DNA of 64,000 bases from Burkholderia sp. Nafp2/4-1b (GTDB lineage: Bacteria; Pseudomonadota; Gammaproteobacteria; Burkholderiales; Burkholderiaceae). The position numbers were made by a program, and so were the translations under genes. This document shows, in pieces, positions 42,187 to 50,603 of the stretch. Location of the stretch: contig NZ_ML058599.1 in the NCBI RefSeq assembly GCF_003635165.1, positions 124,001 to 188,000 of the forward strand. Reading direction: 5' to 3'. A model generated the notes under the pieces. It worked only from the letters and a program-made list of their open reading frames with translations. It did no database searches and was not told the DNA's origin. Positions within the stretch are counted from its first letter, which is position 1; each line of letters starts with the position of its first letter.

Positions 42187-43533
42187 TCAGACCGCGCCTT
42201 CGACGCCGCGCTTCGCGGACTGGCCGGTTCTCGCGGTTGCCGGGCCTGCATCTTCGAGCGCCGTCTTCGACGTTTCCGGCAGTGCCAGGCCACCGATCAT
42301 CGCGAGGATCGCCACGGCGATCAGGTAGTACGCCGGCGACAGGTTGGTGCCGGTTGCCGAGATCAGCCACGTGGCGACGAGCGGCGCGGTACCGCCGAAG
42401 ATCGTGTACGCGAGGTTGTACGTGATCGCGGAAGCCGTGTAGCGAGTCTTCGTCGCGAATACTTCCGACATCAGCGGTGCCGTCACCACGCCCGAAAACA
42501 CTGCGCCGATCGCAAGCAGCGCGACGCCGATCAACGAATGCGACAGCACGCCCGAGCCGCCGAGCGAGAACGCCGGATACACGGACACGATGATGAAGAT
42601 GCCGGTCGTGGCGATCGTCGCGCGACGGCCGACGAGGTCGGAGAAGAAGCCGGCGACCGGGCACAACGCTGCTGCGAAGAACAGGGCGAGCACCGTCACG
42701 AGCAGCGACGTGCCGCGCGACAGGTGGCCGGCCACTTGCAGGTACGTCGCGAAGTAGGTGGTGAACGTGTAGAACGACAGTGCCGTCACGGACACGAACG
42801 CCCCGAGCTTCAGGATATTCCACGACTGCGAATGCAGCGTTTCCATCAGCGGCGCATGGGCGATGTCGTGCTTGCCTTCGAGCGCCTGGAACGCGGGCGT
42901 TTCGTTCAGGTTCACACGCAGGTAGACGCCGATGAGGCCGACCGGCGCGGCGATCAGGAACGGCACGCGCCAGCCCCAGTCGATCATTGCCTGCGACGAC
43001 AGCGACGCTTCGAGCAGATAGGCGACCACCGCCGCGCAGGCGAACGACGAGAAGGTCGACACCGGCACGAAGCTGCCGAAGAACGCGCGGCGGCCGCGCG
43101 GCGCGTGCTCCATCACGTATGCGCATGCGCCGGCGTATTCGCCGCCGGCCGAGAAGCCTTGCACGCAACGAATGATCGTGAGCAGCAACGGCGCCCAGTA
43201 GCCGATGCTCGCGTAGGTCGGGAGCAGGCCGATCAGCGTCGTCGAGCCGGCCATCATCAGGATCGTCAATGCGAGCGTGCGCTTGCGGCCGATCCGGTCG
43301 CCGATGACGCCGAAGATCAGGCCGCCCAGCGGACGGAATGCGAAGGCCACCGCGAAGACGGCGAAGGTCTTCAGGAGGCCGATCGTCGGGTCGCCGCTGG
43401 GGAAGAATTCACGCGTCAGGATGGTGGCGAGAAAGCCGTATGCGGCGAAATCGAACCATTCGACGAAATTGCCGATGGACGCTGCGGCGATCACGCGCCG
43501 GAGTGTTTTGGTGTCGACGTCCTGGGTGGTCAT
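42187..43533 (-). CDS. MFS transporter, metabolite:H+ symporter (MHS) family
   Basis: 448 aa, 12 membrane helices. MHS signatures: RRVIAAASIGNFVEWFDFAAYGFLAT (N-terminal, ~10-35), FRPLGGLIFGVIGDRIGRKR, IRCVQGFSAGGEYAGACAYV, NLNETPAFQAL. Relatives import alpha-ketoglutarate, citrate, shikimate or proline/betaine. The start at 43533 follows GAGAGGA; an earlier frame begins at 43596 inside the operator region. Two ACCTAGGT boxes lie 61-101 bp upstream. Transported compound unknown. Confidence 0.9.
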   Translation of the reverse strand: MTTQDVDTKTLRRVIAAASIGNFVEWFDFAAYGFLATILTREFFPSGDPTIGLLKTFAVFAVAFAFRPLGGLIFGVIGDRIGRKRTLALTILMMAGSTTLIGLLPTYASIGYWAPLLLTIIRCVQGFSAGGEYAGACAYVMEHAPRGRRAFFGSFVPVSTFSSFACAAVVAYLLEASLSSQAMIDWGWRVPFLIAAPVGLIGVYLRVNLNETPAFQALEGKHDIAHAPLMETLHSQSWNILKLGAFVSVTALSFYTFTTYFATYLQVAGHLSRGTSLLVTVLALFFAAALCPVAGFFSDLVGRRATIATTGIFIIVSVYPAFSLGGSGVLSHSLIGVALLAIGAVFSGVVTAPLMSEVFATKTRYTASAITYNLAYTIFGGTAPLVATWLISATGTNLSPAYYLIAVAILAMIGGLALPETSKTALEDAGPATARTGQSAKRGVEGAV

Positions 43534-43593
43534 GGTCGTGTCCTCTCTACGTGTGGGCGCGTGGGTTTGCGGCGAAAACCATGGTAGGGAGGA

Positions 43594-43632
43594 CAATTAC
43601 CTAGGTCGATAGGTGTCAATTACCTAGGTAAT
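43594..43632 (-). promoter_or_regulatory. Tandem ACCTAGGT operators upstream of MHS transporter
   Basis: CAATTACCTAGGT occurs twice (43594-43606 and 43617-43629), 23 bp apart, so the sites lie on the same DNA face. The distal copy is a perfect 14-bp palindrome ATTACCTAGGTAAT (43619-43632). Typical arrangement of a dimeric repressor or activator pair at a promoter. Confidence 0.7.
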
Positions 43633-43731
43633 CGGGGGCGGGTTACGAATCCTTGCCTGTACTGTTTCACGATTTGGTGACCATGACGCTGGTTTGCCAA
43701 AAGCCGGCAATGCTCCATGAACGGACTCGCC

Positions 43732-44445
43732 TCAGAATAAAAGCCCGAGCATGGTCGCCTTGACCGCGGCTTCGGTCTTGTTGGTCGCGTTCAACTTGCG
43801 CATCGCATTGACGAGGTGAAATTTGACGGTGCGTTCGTCGACATTCATGATCTTGCCAATCTCGGCATAGGTTTTTCCCGCGGCAGACCATTGCAGCGTC
43901 TCGCGCTCGCGGGCAGTCAACTCGACGGTATATTCGGGCACGAACCGCGGGAGCAGATGCATGCTCATCGCATAGTTGGCTGTGTTCGCAAGCCATGACA
44001 TCTGGTATCCCTTTTCCGCGAGTTCGCGCTCGTCGATCGGCTCGCCTGAGCGGACCATGGTCACGAGTCCGATCGCCCCGGTGCGGCTGACGGACGGCAT
44101 GCACCAGCCGTGGCGCAAGCCGTGGTGGTCCGCTTCCTCCCAAAACTCGACGCACTGTGTCTGGCTATCGGCGCGCCAGATCAACGGGCCCATCTGACTG
44201 AGCCCATGCCGGACCGTCGGGTCCACGGCGAAATAGTTCTGGCTGACATAGCGTTCGACCCAGGTCTGCGGATAGTTGGACTGCAGCATGAACTGCGGCT
44301 TGCTGATCGGCAACGGCACGCGCAGACCGAACGAACAGTGCTCGAAACCAAGGGCTCGCACGTCCGCCGAAAACTCCAGAAACACGTCGGCCTCGGATTT
44401 TGCCGCTGCGTATCCGTTCAGATACTTTTCTCTCCAGGCATGCAT
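43732..44445 (-). CDS. LuxR-type N-acyl-homoserine-lactone receptor/regulator
   Basis: 237 aa, the family's usual size. AHL-pocket residues are conserved: Trp62, Tyr66, Asp75, Pro76 (DPTVRHGL) and Trp90 (PLIW); the DNA-binding HTH spans ~176-232 (LTARERETLQWSAAGKTYAE, MNVDERTVKFHLVNAMRKLN). AAAGG nine bases upstream favours ATG 44445 over the in-frame ATG at 44475. Divergent from the RsaM-like gene, with the LuxI gene beyond it. By position it corresponds to CepR2-type regulators of B. ambifaria, which control polyyne production. Confidence 0.92.
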   Translation of the reverse strand: MHAWREKYLNGYAAAKSEADVFLEFSADVRALGFEHCSFGLRVPLPISKPQFMLQSNYPQTWVERYVSQNYFAVDPTVRHGLSQMGPLIWRADSQTQCVEFWEEADHHGLRHGWCMPSVSRTGAIGLVTMVRSGEPIDERELAEKGYQMSWLANTANYAMSMHLLPRFVPEYTVELTARERETLQWSAAGKTYAEIGKIMNVDERTVKFHLVNAMRKLNATNKTEAAVKATMLGLLF

Positions 44446-44752
44446 ATCATTACCTTTGCGGTCAATCGTACCCATGAAGGGAGCTATATCGTATGGTTGA
44501 TGCGTTGACCGATTCTTTTTAAAAGCCGTTCAAGGGGACGGTTAAAACTTCCCGGTATCCAGTGACCGGCACGGTGTCGCGTGATGATTTTTTTCTTGGT
44601 GAGCGAATTTCGGGGCTTTCTGCGCCCGCGATGGGTAGATCGAGTAGTGGATTTTTCATGCAGGCTTGCCCTTTGTACACGCCGATAACGCGGTGGCATT
44701 CTTCAGGTGATCTGTAATAATCGTAAATCACATGTGCACGATCGAGCCGGCT
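44446..44752. other. Divergent promoter region luxR / rsaM-like
   Basis: 307 bp, AT-richer than average and gene-free. Contains a CCGGT-N8-ACCGG inverted repeat (44552-44569) that could be a variant regulator site; no canonical lux box was found on this side. Confidence 0.5.
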
Positions 44753-45256
44753 ATGAAGAATCACAACGCGCGCGCTGCGAGCGTTGCAATGGCCCTCGCG
44801 TGGCCGATCAGCGCGAATCTTGCCGAACTATTCGGAAGCGATTTTAACAGGTGTCACGTCGGGACAACGGATATGCCAAAAAGATGGAACGATGGATACG
44901 TACGAATGACTTTGCCGGCGTTCTACGCGCTGCGCTTCCGTCAGCATATGTGTCAACAAGCTCCGGACCTGCTCCATGATCTGTGGGGCGAGGGAATCAG
45001 CGCAGTCAATGCCGGCTACTACGAGCTGGTGTGCACCGACACGCAGCCGGCCGCGAGCGTCGGCTGCGCATGGTATGTGGCAGTGGGCCAGTCTGACGTG
45101 AAAGTGGGGCAAGGTGACGTCAGCAGCAATGTCATGCTCCTCGATACGGACGGTGACGATTACGGCGCGCGATACAGCCGAGCGTTAATCCAGAACTGGC
45201 TGTGCTCGGGAGCGCGTCAACGTGAGCTTGAATCGGCTGTCGTCGCCGATCACTGA
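44753..45256 (+). CDS. RsaM-like quorum-sensing modulator
   Basis: 167 aa, soluble, no known catalytic motif. Identified chiefly by position: RsaM proteins are encoded between luxR and luxI in Burkholderia and Pseudomonas fuscovaginae and dampen AHL production. Sequence features are a Trp/Asp-rich middle (MPKRWNDGYVRMTLPAFYAL), CAWYVAVGQSDVKVGQGD beta strands and Cys-containing LIQNWLCSGARQ near the end. The start is uncertain: 44753 is used, 44732 is possible, and neither has a strong ribosome site. Length agrees with RsaM (about 150-170). Confidence 0.72.
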   Translation: MKNHNARAASVAMALAWPISANLAELFGSDFNRCHVGTTDMPKRWNDGYVRMTLPAFYALRFRQHMCQQAPDLLHDLWGEGISAVNAGYYELVCTDTQPAASVGCAWYVAVGQSDVKVGQGDVSSNVMLLDTDGDDYGARYSRALIQNWLCSGARQRELESAVVADH

Positions 45257-45652
45257 TCTATGTCCGATGCATAGGACTATTTCTTCGAAAGGCCGTGGTT
45301 TTCGCGACTGCGCCGCGCATGCGTACAACGCGCACTTTCCCGCCGATTTTCCTGATCGGCATGGCGATGATTCGATCGCGGCTGCAATCATCCATGCCGC
45401 GATGACGTACCTCCAGATGCCTGCGTCGAATCGCCGATGACCCAGCGGGCTCGGGGGCGGTCGGTGCGACCGCTTCGCGAGCCATGGTCGGTTAAATCCT
45501 GAAACCGATTTTCTGTCGCAGTGCTTCGGCGCATTCGGCGCGACGAGTCGCGTCCACAACGCCCGAACCTGCCCATTCGGGCAGCTATTTCGTCCTCGCA
45601 TTTTCGGGTTCAATCGCGCTAACAATTCTGAGAAGAGAGAGAGGGCATTCAG
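45257..45652. other. Region between rsaM-like and luxI genes
   Basis: 396 bp containing the lux-box-like palindrome at 45567-45586. A plus-strand frame from 45267 to 45440 (57 codons) has no ribosome site and is not called. Confidence 0.5.
45567..45586 (+). promoter_or_regulatory. lux-box-like palindrome upstream of luxI
   Basis: ACCTGCCCATTCGGGCAGCT: six-base arms CTGCCC and GGGCAG with a four-base centre in a 20-bp element of the CT-N12-AG lux/las/rhl-box form. It ends 66 bp before the luxI start codon, the usual distance for a LuxR-type activator overlapping the -35 region. Confidence 0.75.
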
Positions 45653-46312
45653 ATGCTGACGCTATTGTCCGGCAGGCGCGCTGATTTGAGTCGCGAAACG
45701 ATGTATCGACTTGCGAAGTTTCGGCATAAGGTCTTCATACAGGAACTTGGATGGTCATTGCCTACCGACAATGGCATCGAATTCGACAATTTCGATCACG
45801 CTGACACCCTTTACGTTGTCGCTTGCGATCGCAACGGCGAAGTCGTCGGCTGCGGCCGGTTGTTGCCGACCGACGAGCCTTATCTGCTTGGCGAGGTTTT
45901 TGCGGATTTGATGGGCGACGCTTCCCTTCCCCATGCGCGCAATGTCTGGGAACTGTCCCGCTTCGCGATGAGCATGCCGCGCGGCGAGTCGTTGACTGCT
46001 GAAGAGTCGTGGCAAAACACGCGCGCCATGATGTCCGAAATCGTTCGCGTCGCGCACGCAAATGGTGCCAATCGCCTCATTGCTTTCTCCGTGCTCGGCA
46101 ACGAACGGCTCCTGAAGCGCATGGGCGTCAATGTGCACCGCGCTGCGCCGCCTCAAATGATCGAAGGCAAGCCGACCTTGCCGTTCTGGATCGAGATCGA
46201 TGAACAGACGCGCGCGGCGCTGAACCTCGACGGGGTGGAATGCAGCGGCGGCGTGCCGCTCGACATGTTGCGCAGCCTGGATGCGCCGCACGCGTTCGAG
46301 CGAGCGACATGA
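45653..46312 (+). CDS. LuxI-type N-acyl-homoserine-lactone synthase
   Basis: 219 aa. Makes the diffusible AHL from S-adenosylmethionine and an acyl-ACP. Conserved LuxI residues are present: Arg24, Phe28, Trp34, Asp45, Asp48, Arg69, Glu100 and Arg103 (RHKVF, LGW, FDNFD, GCGRLLPT, WELSRFA). GAGAGAGAGGG lies 10 bases before ATG 45653. B. ambifaria CepI2, at the matching place, is reported to make hydroxylated C10-C12 AHLs; the acyl length here is not readable from sequence. Confidence 0.94.
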   Translation: MLTLLSGRRADLSRETMYRLAKFRHKVFIQELGWSLPTDNGIEFDNFDHADTLYVVACDRNGEVVGCGRLLPTDEPYLLGEVFADLMGDASLPHARNVWELSRFAMSMPRGESLTAEESWQNTRAMMSEIVRVAHANGANRLIAFSVLGNERLLKRMGVNVHRAAPPQMIEGKPTLPFWIEIDEQTRAALNLDGVECSGGVPLDMLRSLDAPHAFERAT

Positions 46313-46353
46313 GTGTGCGATGCGCGTCGTGAACGTTTGCGCTCCGCCGCGCG

Positions 46354-46377
46354 TCGGGCGGCCGCGGCGCGGCCCGA
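46354..46377. repeat. GC-rich hairpin between luxI and ketosynthase
   Basis: TCGGGC (46354-46359) pairs with GCCCGA (46372-46377) around a GC-rich loop that can itself fold (GGCCGC/GCGGCC). No T-tract; may attenuate transcription into the biosynthetic genes. Confidence 0.45.
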
Positions 46378-46419
46378 AGCGGTGCGTGCAATGCGGTATT
46401 TCAAGAGGTGTGCCTGAAG

Positions 46420-46479
46420 ATGAACGGCTTTAACGATGTGGCTCGGCGAGTCCTGGTCCGCGAGAGGAATGTGAAATGA
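46420..46479 (+). CDS. Possible 19-aa leader peptide
   Basis: ATG 46420 to TGA 46479, product MNGFNDVARRVLVRERNVK. Its stop overlaps the ketosynthase start (ATGA), the classic arrangement for translational coupling. AAGAGG lies 12 bases upstream, rather far. No other evidence that it is made. Confidence 0.28.
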   Translation: MNGFNDVARRVLVRERNVK

Positions 46480-47768
46480 CGGTTCGAGTGGTGGTAACCG
46501 GTATCGGCATTGTGTCCCCACTGGGTTGTGGCAAGGAATTGGCGTGGCAGCGCCTGATCGGCGGATGCTCGGGGCTTCGCCGCCTCGGCGACGATATTGC
46601 CGGTGAACTGTCCGCCAAGGTCGGCGGGACCGTCCTGGGGACGGCCGACGATCCCGACGGCGGTTTCGATCCGGAGCGCTCGGTACCGAACAAGGAACTG
46701 AGGAAGATGGACCGCTTCATCCAGATGGCGATGGTTGCCGCAGACGAGGCGCTCGCTGAAGCCGGATGGGCTCCGGAAGCAGAACGTCAGCGCGAACGGA
46801 CCGCTACCGTCGTCGCATCCGGCATCGGCGGATTTCCCGGCCTGGCGGAGGCGGTGCGGATCGGCGAGACCCGTGGCGTGCGGCGGTTGTCGCCGTTCAC
46901 CATTCCGTTCTTTCTGTCGAATCTGGCAGCCGGCCAGATTTCGATCAAGCACCAGTTTCGCGGGCCGCTCGGCTGCCCCGTCACGGCCTGTGCGGCCAGC
47001 GTGCAGGCAATCGGCGATGCGATGCGCATGATCAGGGCCGGCGAGGCCGACGTCGTCCTGGCAGGCGGCGCCGAAGCGGCATTCGACAAGGTCAGCCTGG
47101 GCGGCTTCGCGGCGGCTCGAGCGTTGTCGACCGGCTTTAGCGATCAGCCGGTTCGCGCGTCGCGTCCGTTCGATCGCGATCGTGACGGATTCGTCATGGG
47201 CGAGGGGGCCGCAATGCTGGTGGTCGAGTCGCTGGACCATGCCCTTGCGCGTGGCGCGCGGCCGATCGCGGAAGTCATCGGGTACGGCACCACGGCGGAC
47301 GCCTATCACATGACCGCCGGACCCGACGACGGATCGGGCGCGATGCGGGCGATGAAGCTGGCCCTCGCGATGGGCGACATCGCCCCGGAGCAGGTGGACT
47401 ACGTCAACGCACACGCGACATCGACGCCCGTCGGCGACTCCGGAGAAATCGAGGCGCTGAAGACTGTCTTCGGCGTGGGTGCCGGCCCGGCGATTTCGTC
47501 GACCAAGTCGGCCACCGGGCATCTGCTCGGGGCGGCAGGCGCCATCGAAGCGGCGTTCTCCATTCTTGCCCTCCGCGATGGTGTGCTGCCCGGAACGCTG
47601 AATCTCGAGCACCCTGACGCGGCCGCCGACGGACTGGATCTGATCGGGCCTGCCGCACGGCACGTGCCGGTCGAGATCGCACTGTCCAACGGGTTCGGAT
47701 TTGGCGGGGTGAATGCGTCGGTACTGTTCAAGCGATATCCGCCGGATCGGGCCGCAGCGGCGCATTGA
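46476..47768 (+). CDS. Beta-ketoacyl-ACP synthase II (FabF-type)
   Basis: 430 aa condensing enzyme. Cys172 (TACAASVQAIG), His313 (NAHATSTPVGD), Lys344 and His349 (STKSATGHLLGAAG) form the KAS active site, so it should be catalytically competent. FabF-type enzymes extend an acyl-ACP with malonyl-ACP. In this cluster it may supply or lengthen the C18-type chain before desaturation; minimal polyyne clusters often lack a dedicated KAS. Preceded by an overlapping 19-codon frame and GAGAGG. First biosynthetic gene after luxI. Confidence 0.93.
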   Translation: MTVRVVVTGIGIVSPLGCGKELAWQRLIGGCSGLRRLGDDIAGELSAKVGGTVLGTADDPDGGFDPERSVPNKELRKMDRFIQMAMVAADEALAEAGWAPEAERQRERTATVVASGIGGFPGLAEAVRIGETRGVRRLSPFTIPFFLSNLAAGQISIKHQFRGPLGCPVTACAASVQAIGDAMRMIRAGEADVVLAGGAEAAFDKVSLGGFAAARALSTGFSDQPVRASRPFDRDRDGFVMGEGAAMLVVESLDHALARGARPIAEVIGYGTTADAYHMTAGPDDGSGAMRAMKLALAMGDIAPEQVDYVNAHATSTPVGDSGEIEALKTVFGVGAGPAISSTKSATGHLLGAAGAIEAAFSILALRDGVLPGTLNLEHPDAAADGLDLIGPAARHVPVEIALSNGFGFGGVNASVLFKRYPPDRAAAAH

Positions 47769-47938
47769 GTGACGCTCACGTCGTTCGTGCACGATTCCTG
47801 ATTCCATCAGTACATCAAAGCGTTTGTATTTGACGCTGCACCGCGGTTCGCCGGTTCGCCATCCAGTCGATGGTGCCGGTGATGGCGGGTCACGTCTCGT
47901 GCAATCCGGATTCCGGTCGTTATCCAAGGGAATTTTCC

Positions 47939-49333
47939 GTGTTAGACACCCTCATCATCGGTGCCCGCTGTGCGGGCGCCACGCTCGCGATTCATCTGGC
48001 GCGCGCCGGCAAGCGCGTTCTGGCGATCGATGCAAACAATCTGCCGAGCGATCAACCGTTGTCCACGCACTGGATTTCGCCCTACGGGATGGCGTTGCTG
48101 GACGAGCTCGAGCTTGGCGACAAGGTACGCCGTTTCGCGCCACCGGTGCCAAGCATGATGTATGGCAACGACGACGTGACGGGCCGCATCGAGTTTCCCG
48201 TCGGCGCACGCTGCTCGTGCCCGCGTCGCATGGATCTCGATGCACTGTTGCTGGAGGAGGCACGCGCGTCGGGGGCTGAAGTCCGGACACGGACCAGATT
48301 GGTCGGCCTGTTGCGTGACGGCGAGCGGGTGACGGGCGCCGTGGTGGAACATGACGGCGCGCGCGAGGAGATCCGGGCGCGGGTCGTGGTGGGAGCGGAC
48401 GGTGCGCACTCGACGATGGCAGCGCTCGTCGATGCCGAGGAGTACCACGGCTACGACAGCCCCCGCGCGATGTACTGGGCGTACTGGCCGCGTCCGGACT
48501 GGTACGACACGGATCCGCGCTATCAAGGCGGGGCGATGAACTGCACCTTCGACGACGACATCGTCTTCGTCTTTCCAACCAACCGAGACCTGCTGCTGAT
48601 CGGGGTGGCATTCCCGAAAACGCAGTTGCCGGAGTGGAAAGGCCGCCCGCTCGAGAAGCTCACGGAAACGCTGAAGGCCAACCCTCACACGGCCCCGCTG
48701 ATTACCGGTGAGCCCGCGAGCAAGGTGCTCGGCGCATTGAAGCTGCACTTTTTCTTCCGTCAGGCGGCAGGGCGCGGCTGGGCCCTGGTCGGCGACGCGG
48801 GCCTCTTCATGGACCCCTCCCCCGGATTCGGAATTACCGACGCACTGCGCGATGCGCGCGCGCTCGGCCAGGCAATCGTCGAGGACGACGACCATGCGCT
48901 GGAGTGCTACTGGCGCCAGCGCGACGCGACCTCGATCGACCTGTTCGAATACTCGCGCGGCCGCGGCGCGCTCGGCCACAACAATCCGCTCAGCCGGATC
49001 CTGTACGCCAAGCTGACGGCCGACCCGGTGCTGCAGGCACGCTTGCTCGCTTCGCAGAATCGCCGTTGTTCGCCGTTTGCGGTGTTCGATCCCAGCGATA
49101 TCAAGAAATGGGCAGACGAGGCCGTTGCTCGCGGCGAAACGGACGTCATCCAGCCGCTGCTCGACATGTCCCGGCGAGGCGAGGCGATCCGCGCCGAGAT
49201 GGCGTTGCGCCAGCGTCTGGCAGAGGACGCGCATGTCAGGCGGGCGCAGGTGTGCGAGCTGGACGATATCCAGCCGGTGACCGCGGGCGGTGATCGAGAC
49301 GTTCGCGACGTTCGCGTCAGGGCGCCGCTATGA
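47939..49333 (+). CDS. FAD-dependent monooxygenase (p-hydroxybenzoate-hydroxylase/geranylgeranyl-reductase-like)
   Basis: 464 aa. N-terminal Rossmann loop is the variant LIIGARCAGATLAIHLARAG (ARCAG instead of GxGxxG), with RVLAIDAN for FAD-ribose; later the second FAD motif WALVGDAGLFMDPSPGFGITDAL. The middle carries RMDLDALLLEEA (RxxL) and VVGADGAHSTMAALV (DG motif). These are features of class A flavin monooxygenases and FAD-dependent halogenase/reductase relatives. Start is GTG 47939 after AAGGGA. In the cluster it is a candidate for epoxide or hydroxyl formation on the polyyne; reaction is inferred. Confidence 0.86.
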   Translation: MLDTLIIGARCAGATLAIHLARAGKRVLAIDANNLPSDQPLSTHWISPYGMALLDELELGDKVRRFAPPVPSMMYGNDDVTGRIEFPVGARCSCPRRMDLDALLLEEARASGAEVRTRTRLVGLLRDGERVTGAVVEHDGAREEIRARVVVGADGAHSTMAALVDAEEYHGYDSPRAMYWAYWPRPDWYDTDPRYQGGAMNCTFDDDIVFVFPTNRDLLLIGVAFPKTQLPEWKGRPLEKLTETLKANPHTAPLITGEPASKVLGALKLHFFFRQAAGRGWALVGDAGLFMDPSPGFGITDALRDARALGQAIVEDDDHALECYWRQRDATSIDLFEYSRGRGALGHNNPLSRILYAKLTADPVLQARLLASQNRRCSPFAVFDPSDIKKWADEAVARGETDVIQPLLDMSRRGEAIRAEMALRQRLAEDAHVRRAQVCELDDIQPVTAGGDRDVRDVRVRAPL

Positions 49334-49441
49334 GCGCGCGGAACACCGGCGCGTGGTCGTTGCGATCACGCGATTGCACGCCGTGGCGGGGCGCCAGTGC
49401 CTGTCGCCGGCCCAGCGTCGAGTAAACCGAGGAGAAAGCCC

Positions 49442-50524
49442 ATGACCATCGCAGCAACGTTGGACGGCAATGCCGCATTTTCGCGGCTCAAGCTGCCACG
49501 ACACTTCCACCGGATCAGTTCCGTCGCGACGATCCTCTATGTGGCGCACGCGCTCGCATTCTTCCTGATTCCGGCCGCAGTGGCGTTCGCCGTCGTCGAT
49601 ATCCCTGCGTCGACACCGGCCCGCATTGCGATGGCGATCGTCCTCGGCGTGATCGCCGGGCACGGCATGCACCTGCTGACCTTCGTCGGGCATGAGGGGA
49701 TGCACACGAACCTGCATCGCAACAAGTACGTGAGCGCCGCGCTGGCGCTCATCTGCTCGTCGCTGGTGCCGGGCTTCCTGATCGTGGGCTTCAGCATGAC
49801 CCACTGGAAGCACCATCGCTTCACCGGTCAGGACATCGACCCGGATGTGCAGATCTATTCGCAGTACCGCACCTTCTGGTCGCGCTTCTTTCTCGCGCGC
49901 TCCAAGGGCGTGCGGATCTACACGAAGAACGCCGTGCGCATGGCGGCCGGTCTTCCCTGGCCGGAAAACACGCGGCTGCCGTTCAGCCAGCGCGAAATGC
50001 GCTGGATCGCCCGGATCAACATCGCACTGAACCTGTGCGCGGTGACGGCTTACGGGTTCATCTGGCATCGCTCGTTGTGGCTCGGTTTCACGGTCATGCT
50101 GATTCCATATATCGGCGTATACGTGTTCAGCACCATCCGCGCGTACATCGAGCACACGGATACCGTGCCGGGGCGTTATCGCGATAGCCGCAGCTATACG
50201 TCGCCGATCTACACCGCGCTGTTCTTCGGCAGCAATTTCCATCTCGAACACCATCAGTATCCGGCTGTCCCGTGTTACCGGTTGCCCGCGCTCCACGCGT
50301 ACCTGGCGTCGCACGGGCTGCTCGCGGCGGCAGGCGCGCCGGTCGAGCCGTCCTTCCTTGGTGCGCTTCGCTATACGACGGGACGTTTCCAGTATCCCTG
50401 CGTCAACCTGCAGTCCGCGACCGACGATTTCCTCGAGCGGATGGCCGACGGGCGTCTCGATCGGGACGCGGCAGCGATGGACGCTGCGGACGGCGACGCG
50501 CTGGTCGCTGTCATGCGCAAGTAG
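49442..50524 (+). CDS. Membrane fatty-acid desaturase/hydroxylase-like di-iron enzyme
   Basis: 360 aa, four predicted membrane helices and the three His boxes of integral-membrane di-iron enzymes: HEGMH (84-88), HWKHH (121-125) and HLEHH (267-271). The HxxxH-HxxHH-HxxHH set and the late HQYPAVPCYRLP resemble beta-carotene-ketolase/hydroxylase- and sphingolipid-desaturase-type members more than Delta9 enzymes, so hydroxylation or epoxidation as well as desaturation is possible. GAGGAGA precedes ATG 49442. Probably a tailoring enzyme, distinct from the three core desaturases downstream. Confidence 0.88.
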   Translation: MTIAATLDGNAAFSRLKLPRHFHRISSVATILYVAHALAFFLIPAAVAFAVVDIPASTPARIAMAIVLGVIAGHGMHLLTFVGHEGMHTNLHRNKYVSAALALICSSLVPGFLIVGFSMTHWKHHRFTGQDIDPDVQIYSQYRTFWSRFFLARSKGVRIYTKNAVRMAAGLPWPENTRLPFSQREMRWIARINIALNLCAVTAYGFIWHRSLWLGFTVMLIPYIGVYVFSTIRAYIEHTDTVPGRYRDSRSYTSPIYTALFFGSNFHLEHHQYPAVPCYRLPALHAYLASHGLLAAAGAPVEPSFLGALRYTTGRFQYPCVNLQSATDDFLERMADGRLDRDAAAMDAADGDALVAVMRK

Positions 50525-50603
50525 AAACGATCCGGAAGGCGCACGCCGACTCGAGCGCGTCGGGTGTGCCGAAACGCCGCCCATGTAGCAAAGTGAGGAA
50601 TCA

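Noticed and set aside
45267-45440. 57-codon frame between the RsaM-like and LuxI genes
   Set aside because: No ribosome site and no recognisable sequence; left as intergenic, although its amphipathic end (AAAIIHAAMTYLQMP) is mildly protein-like.
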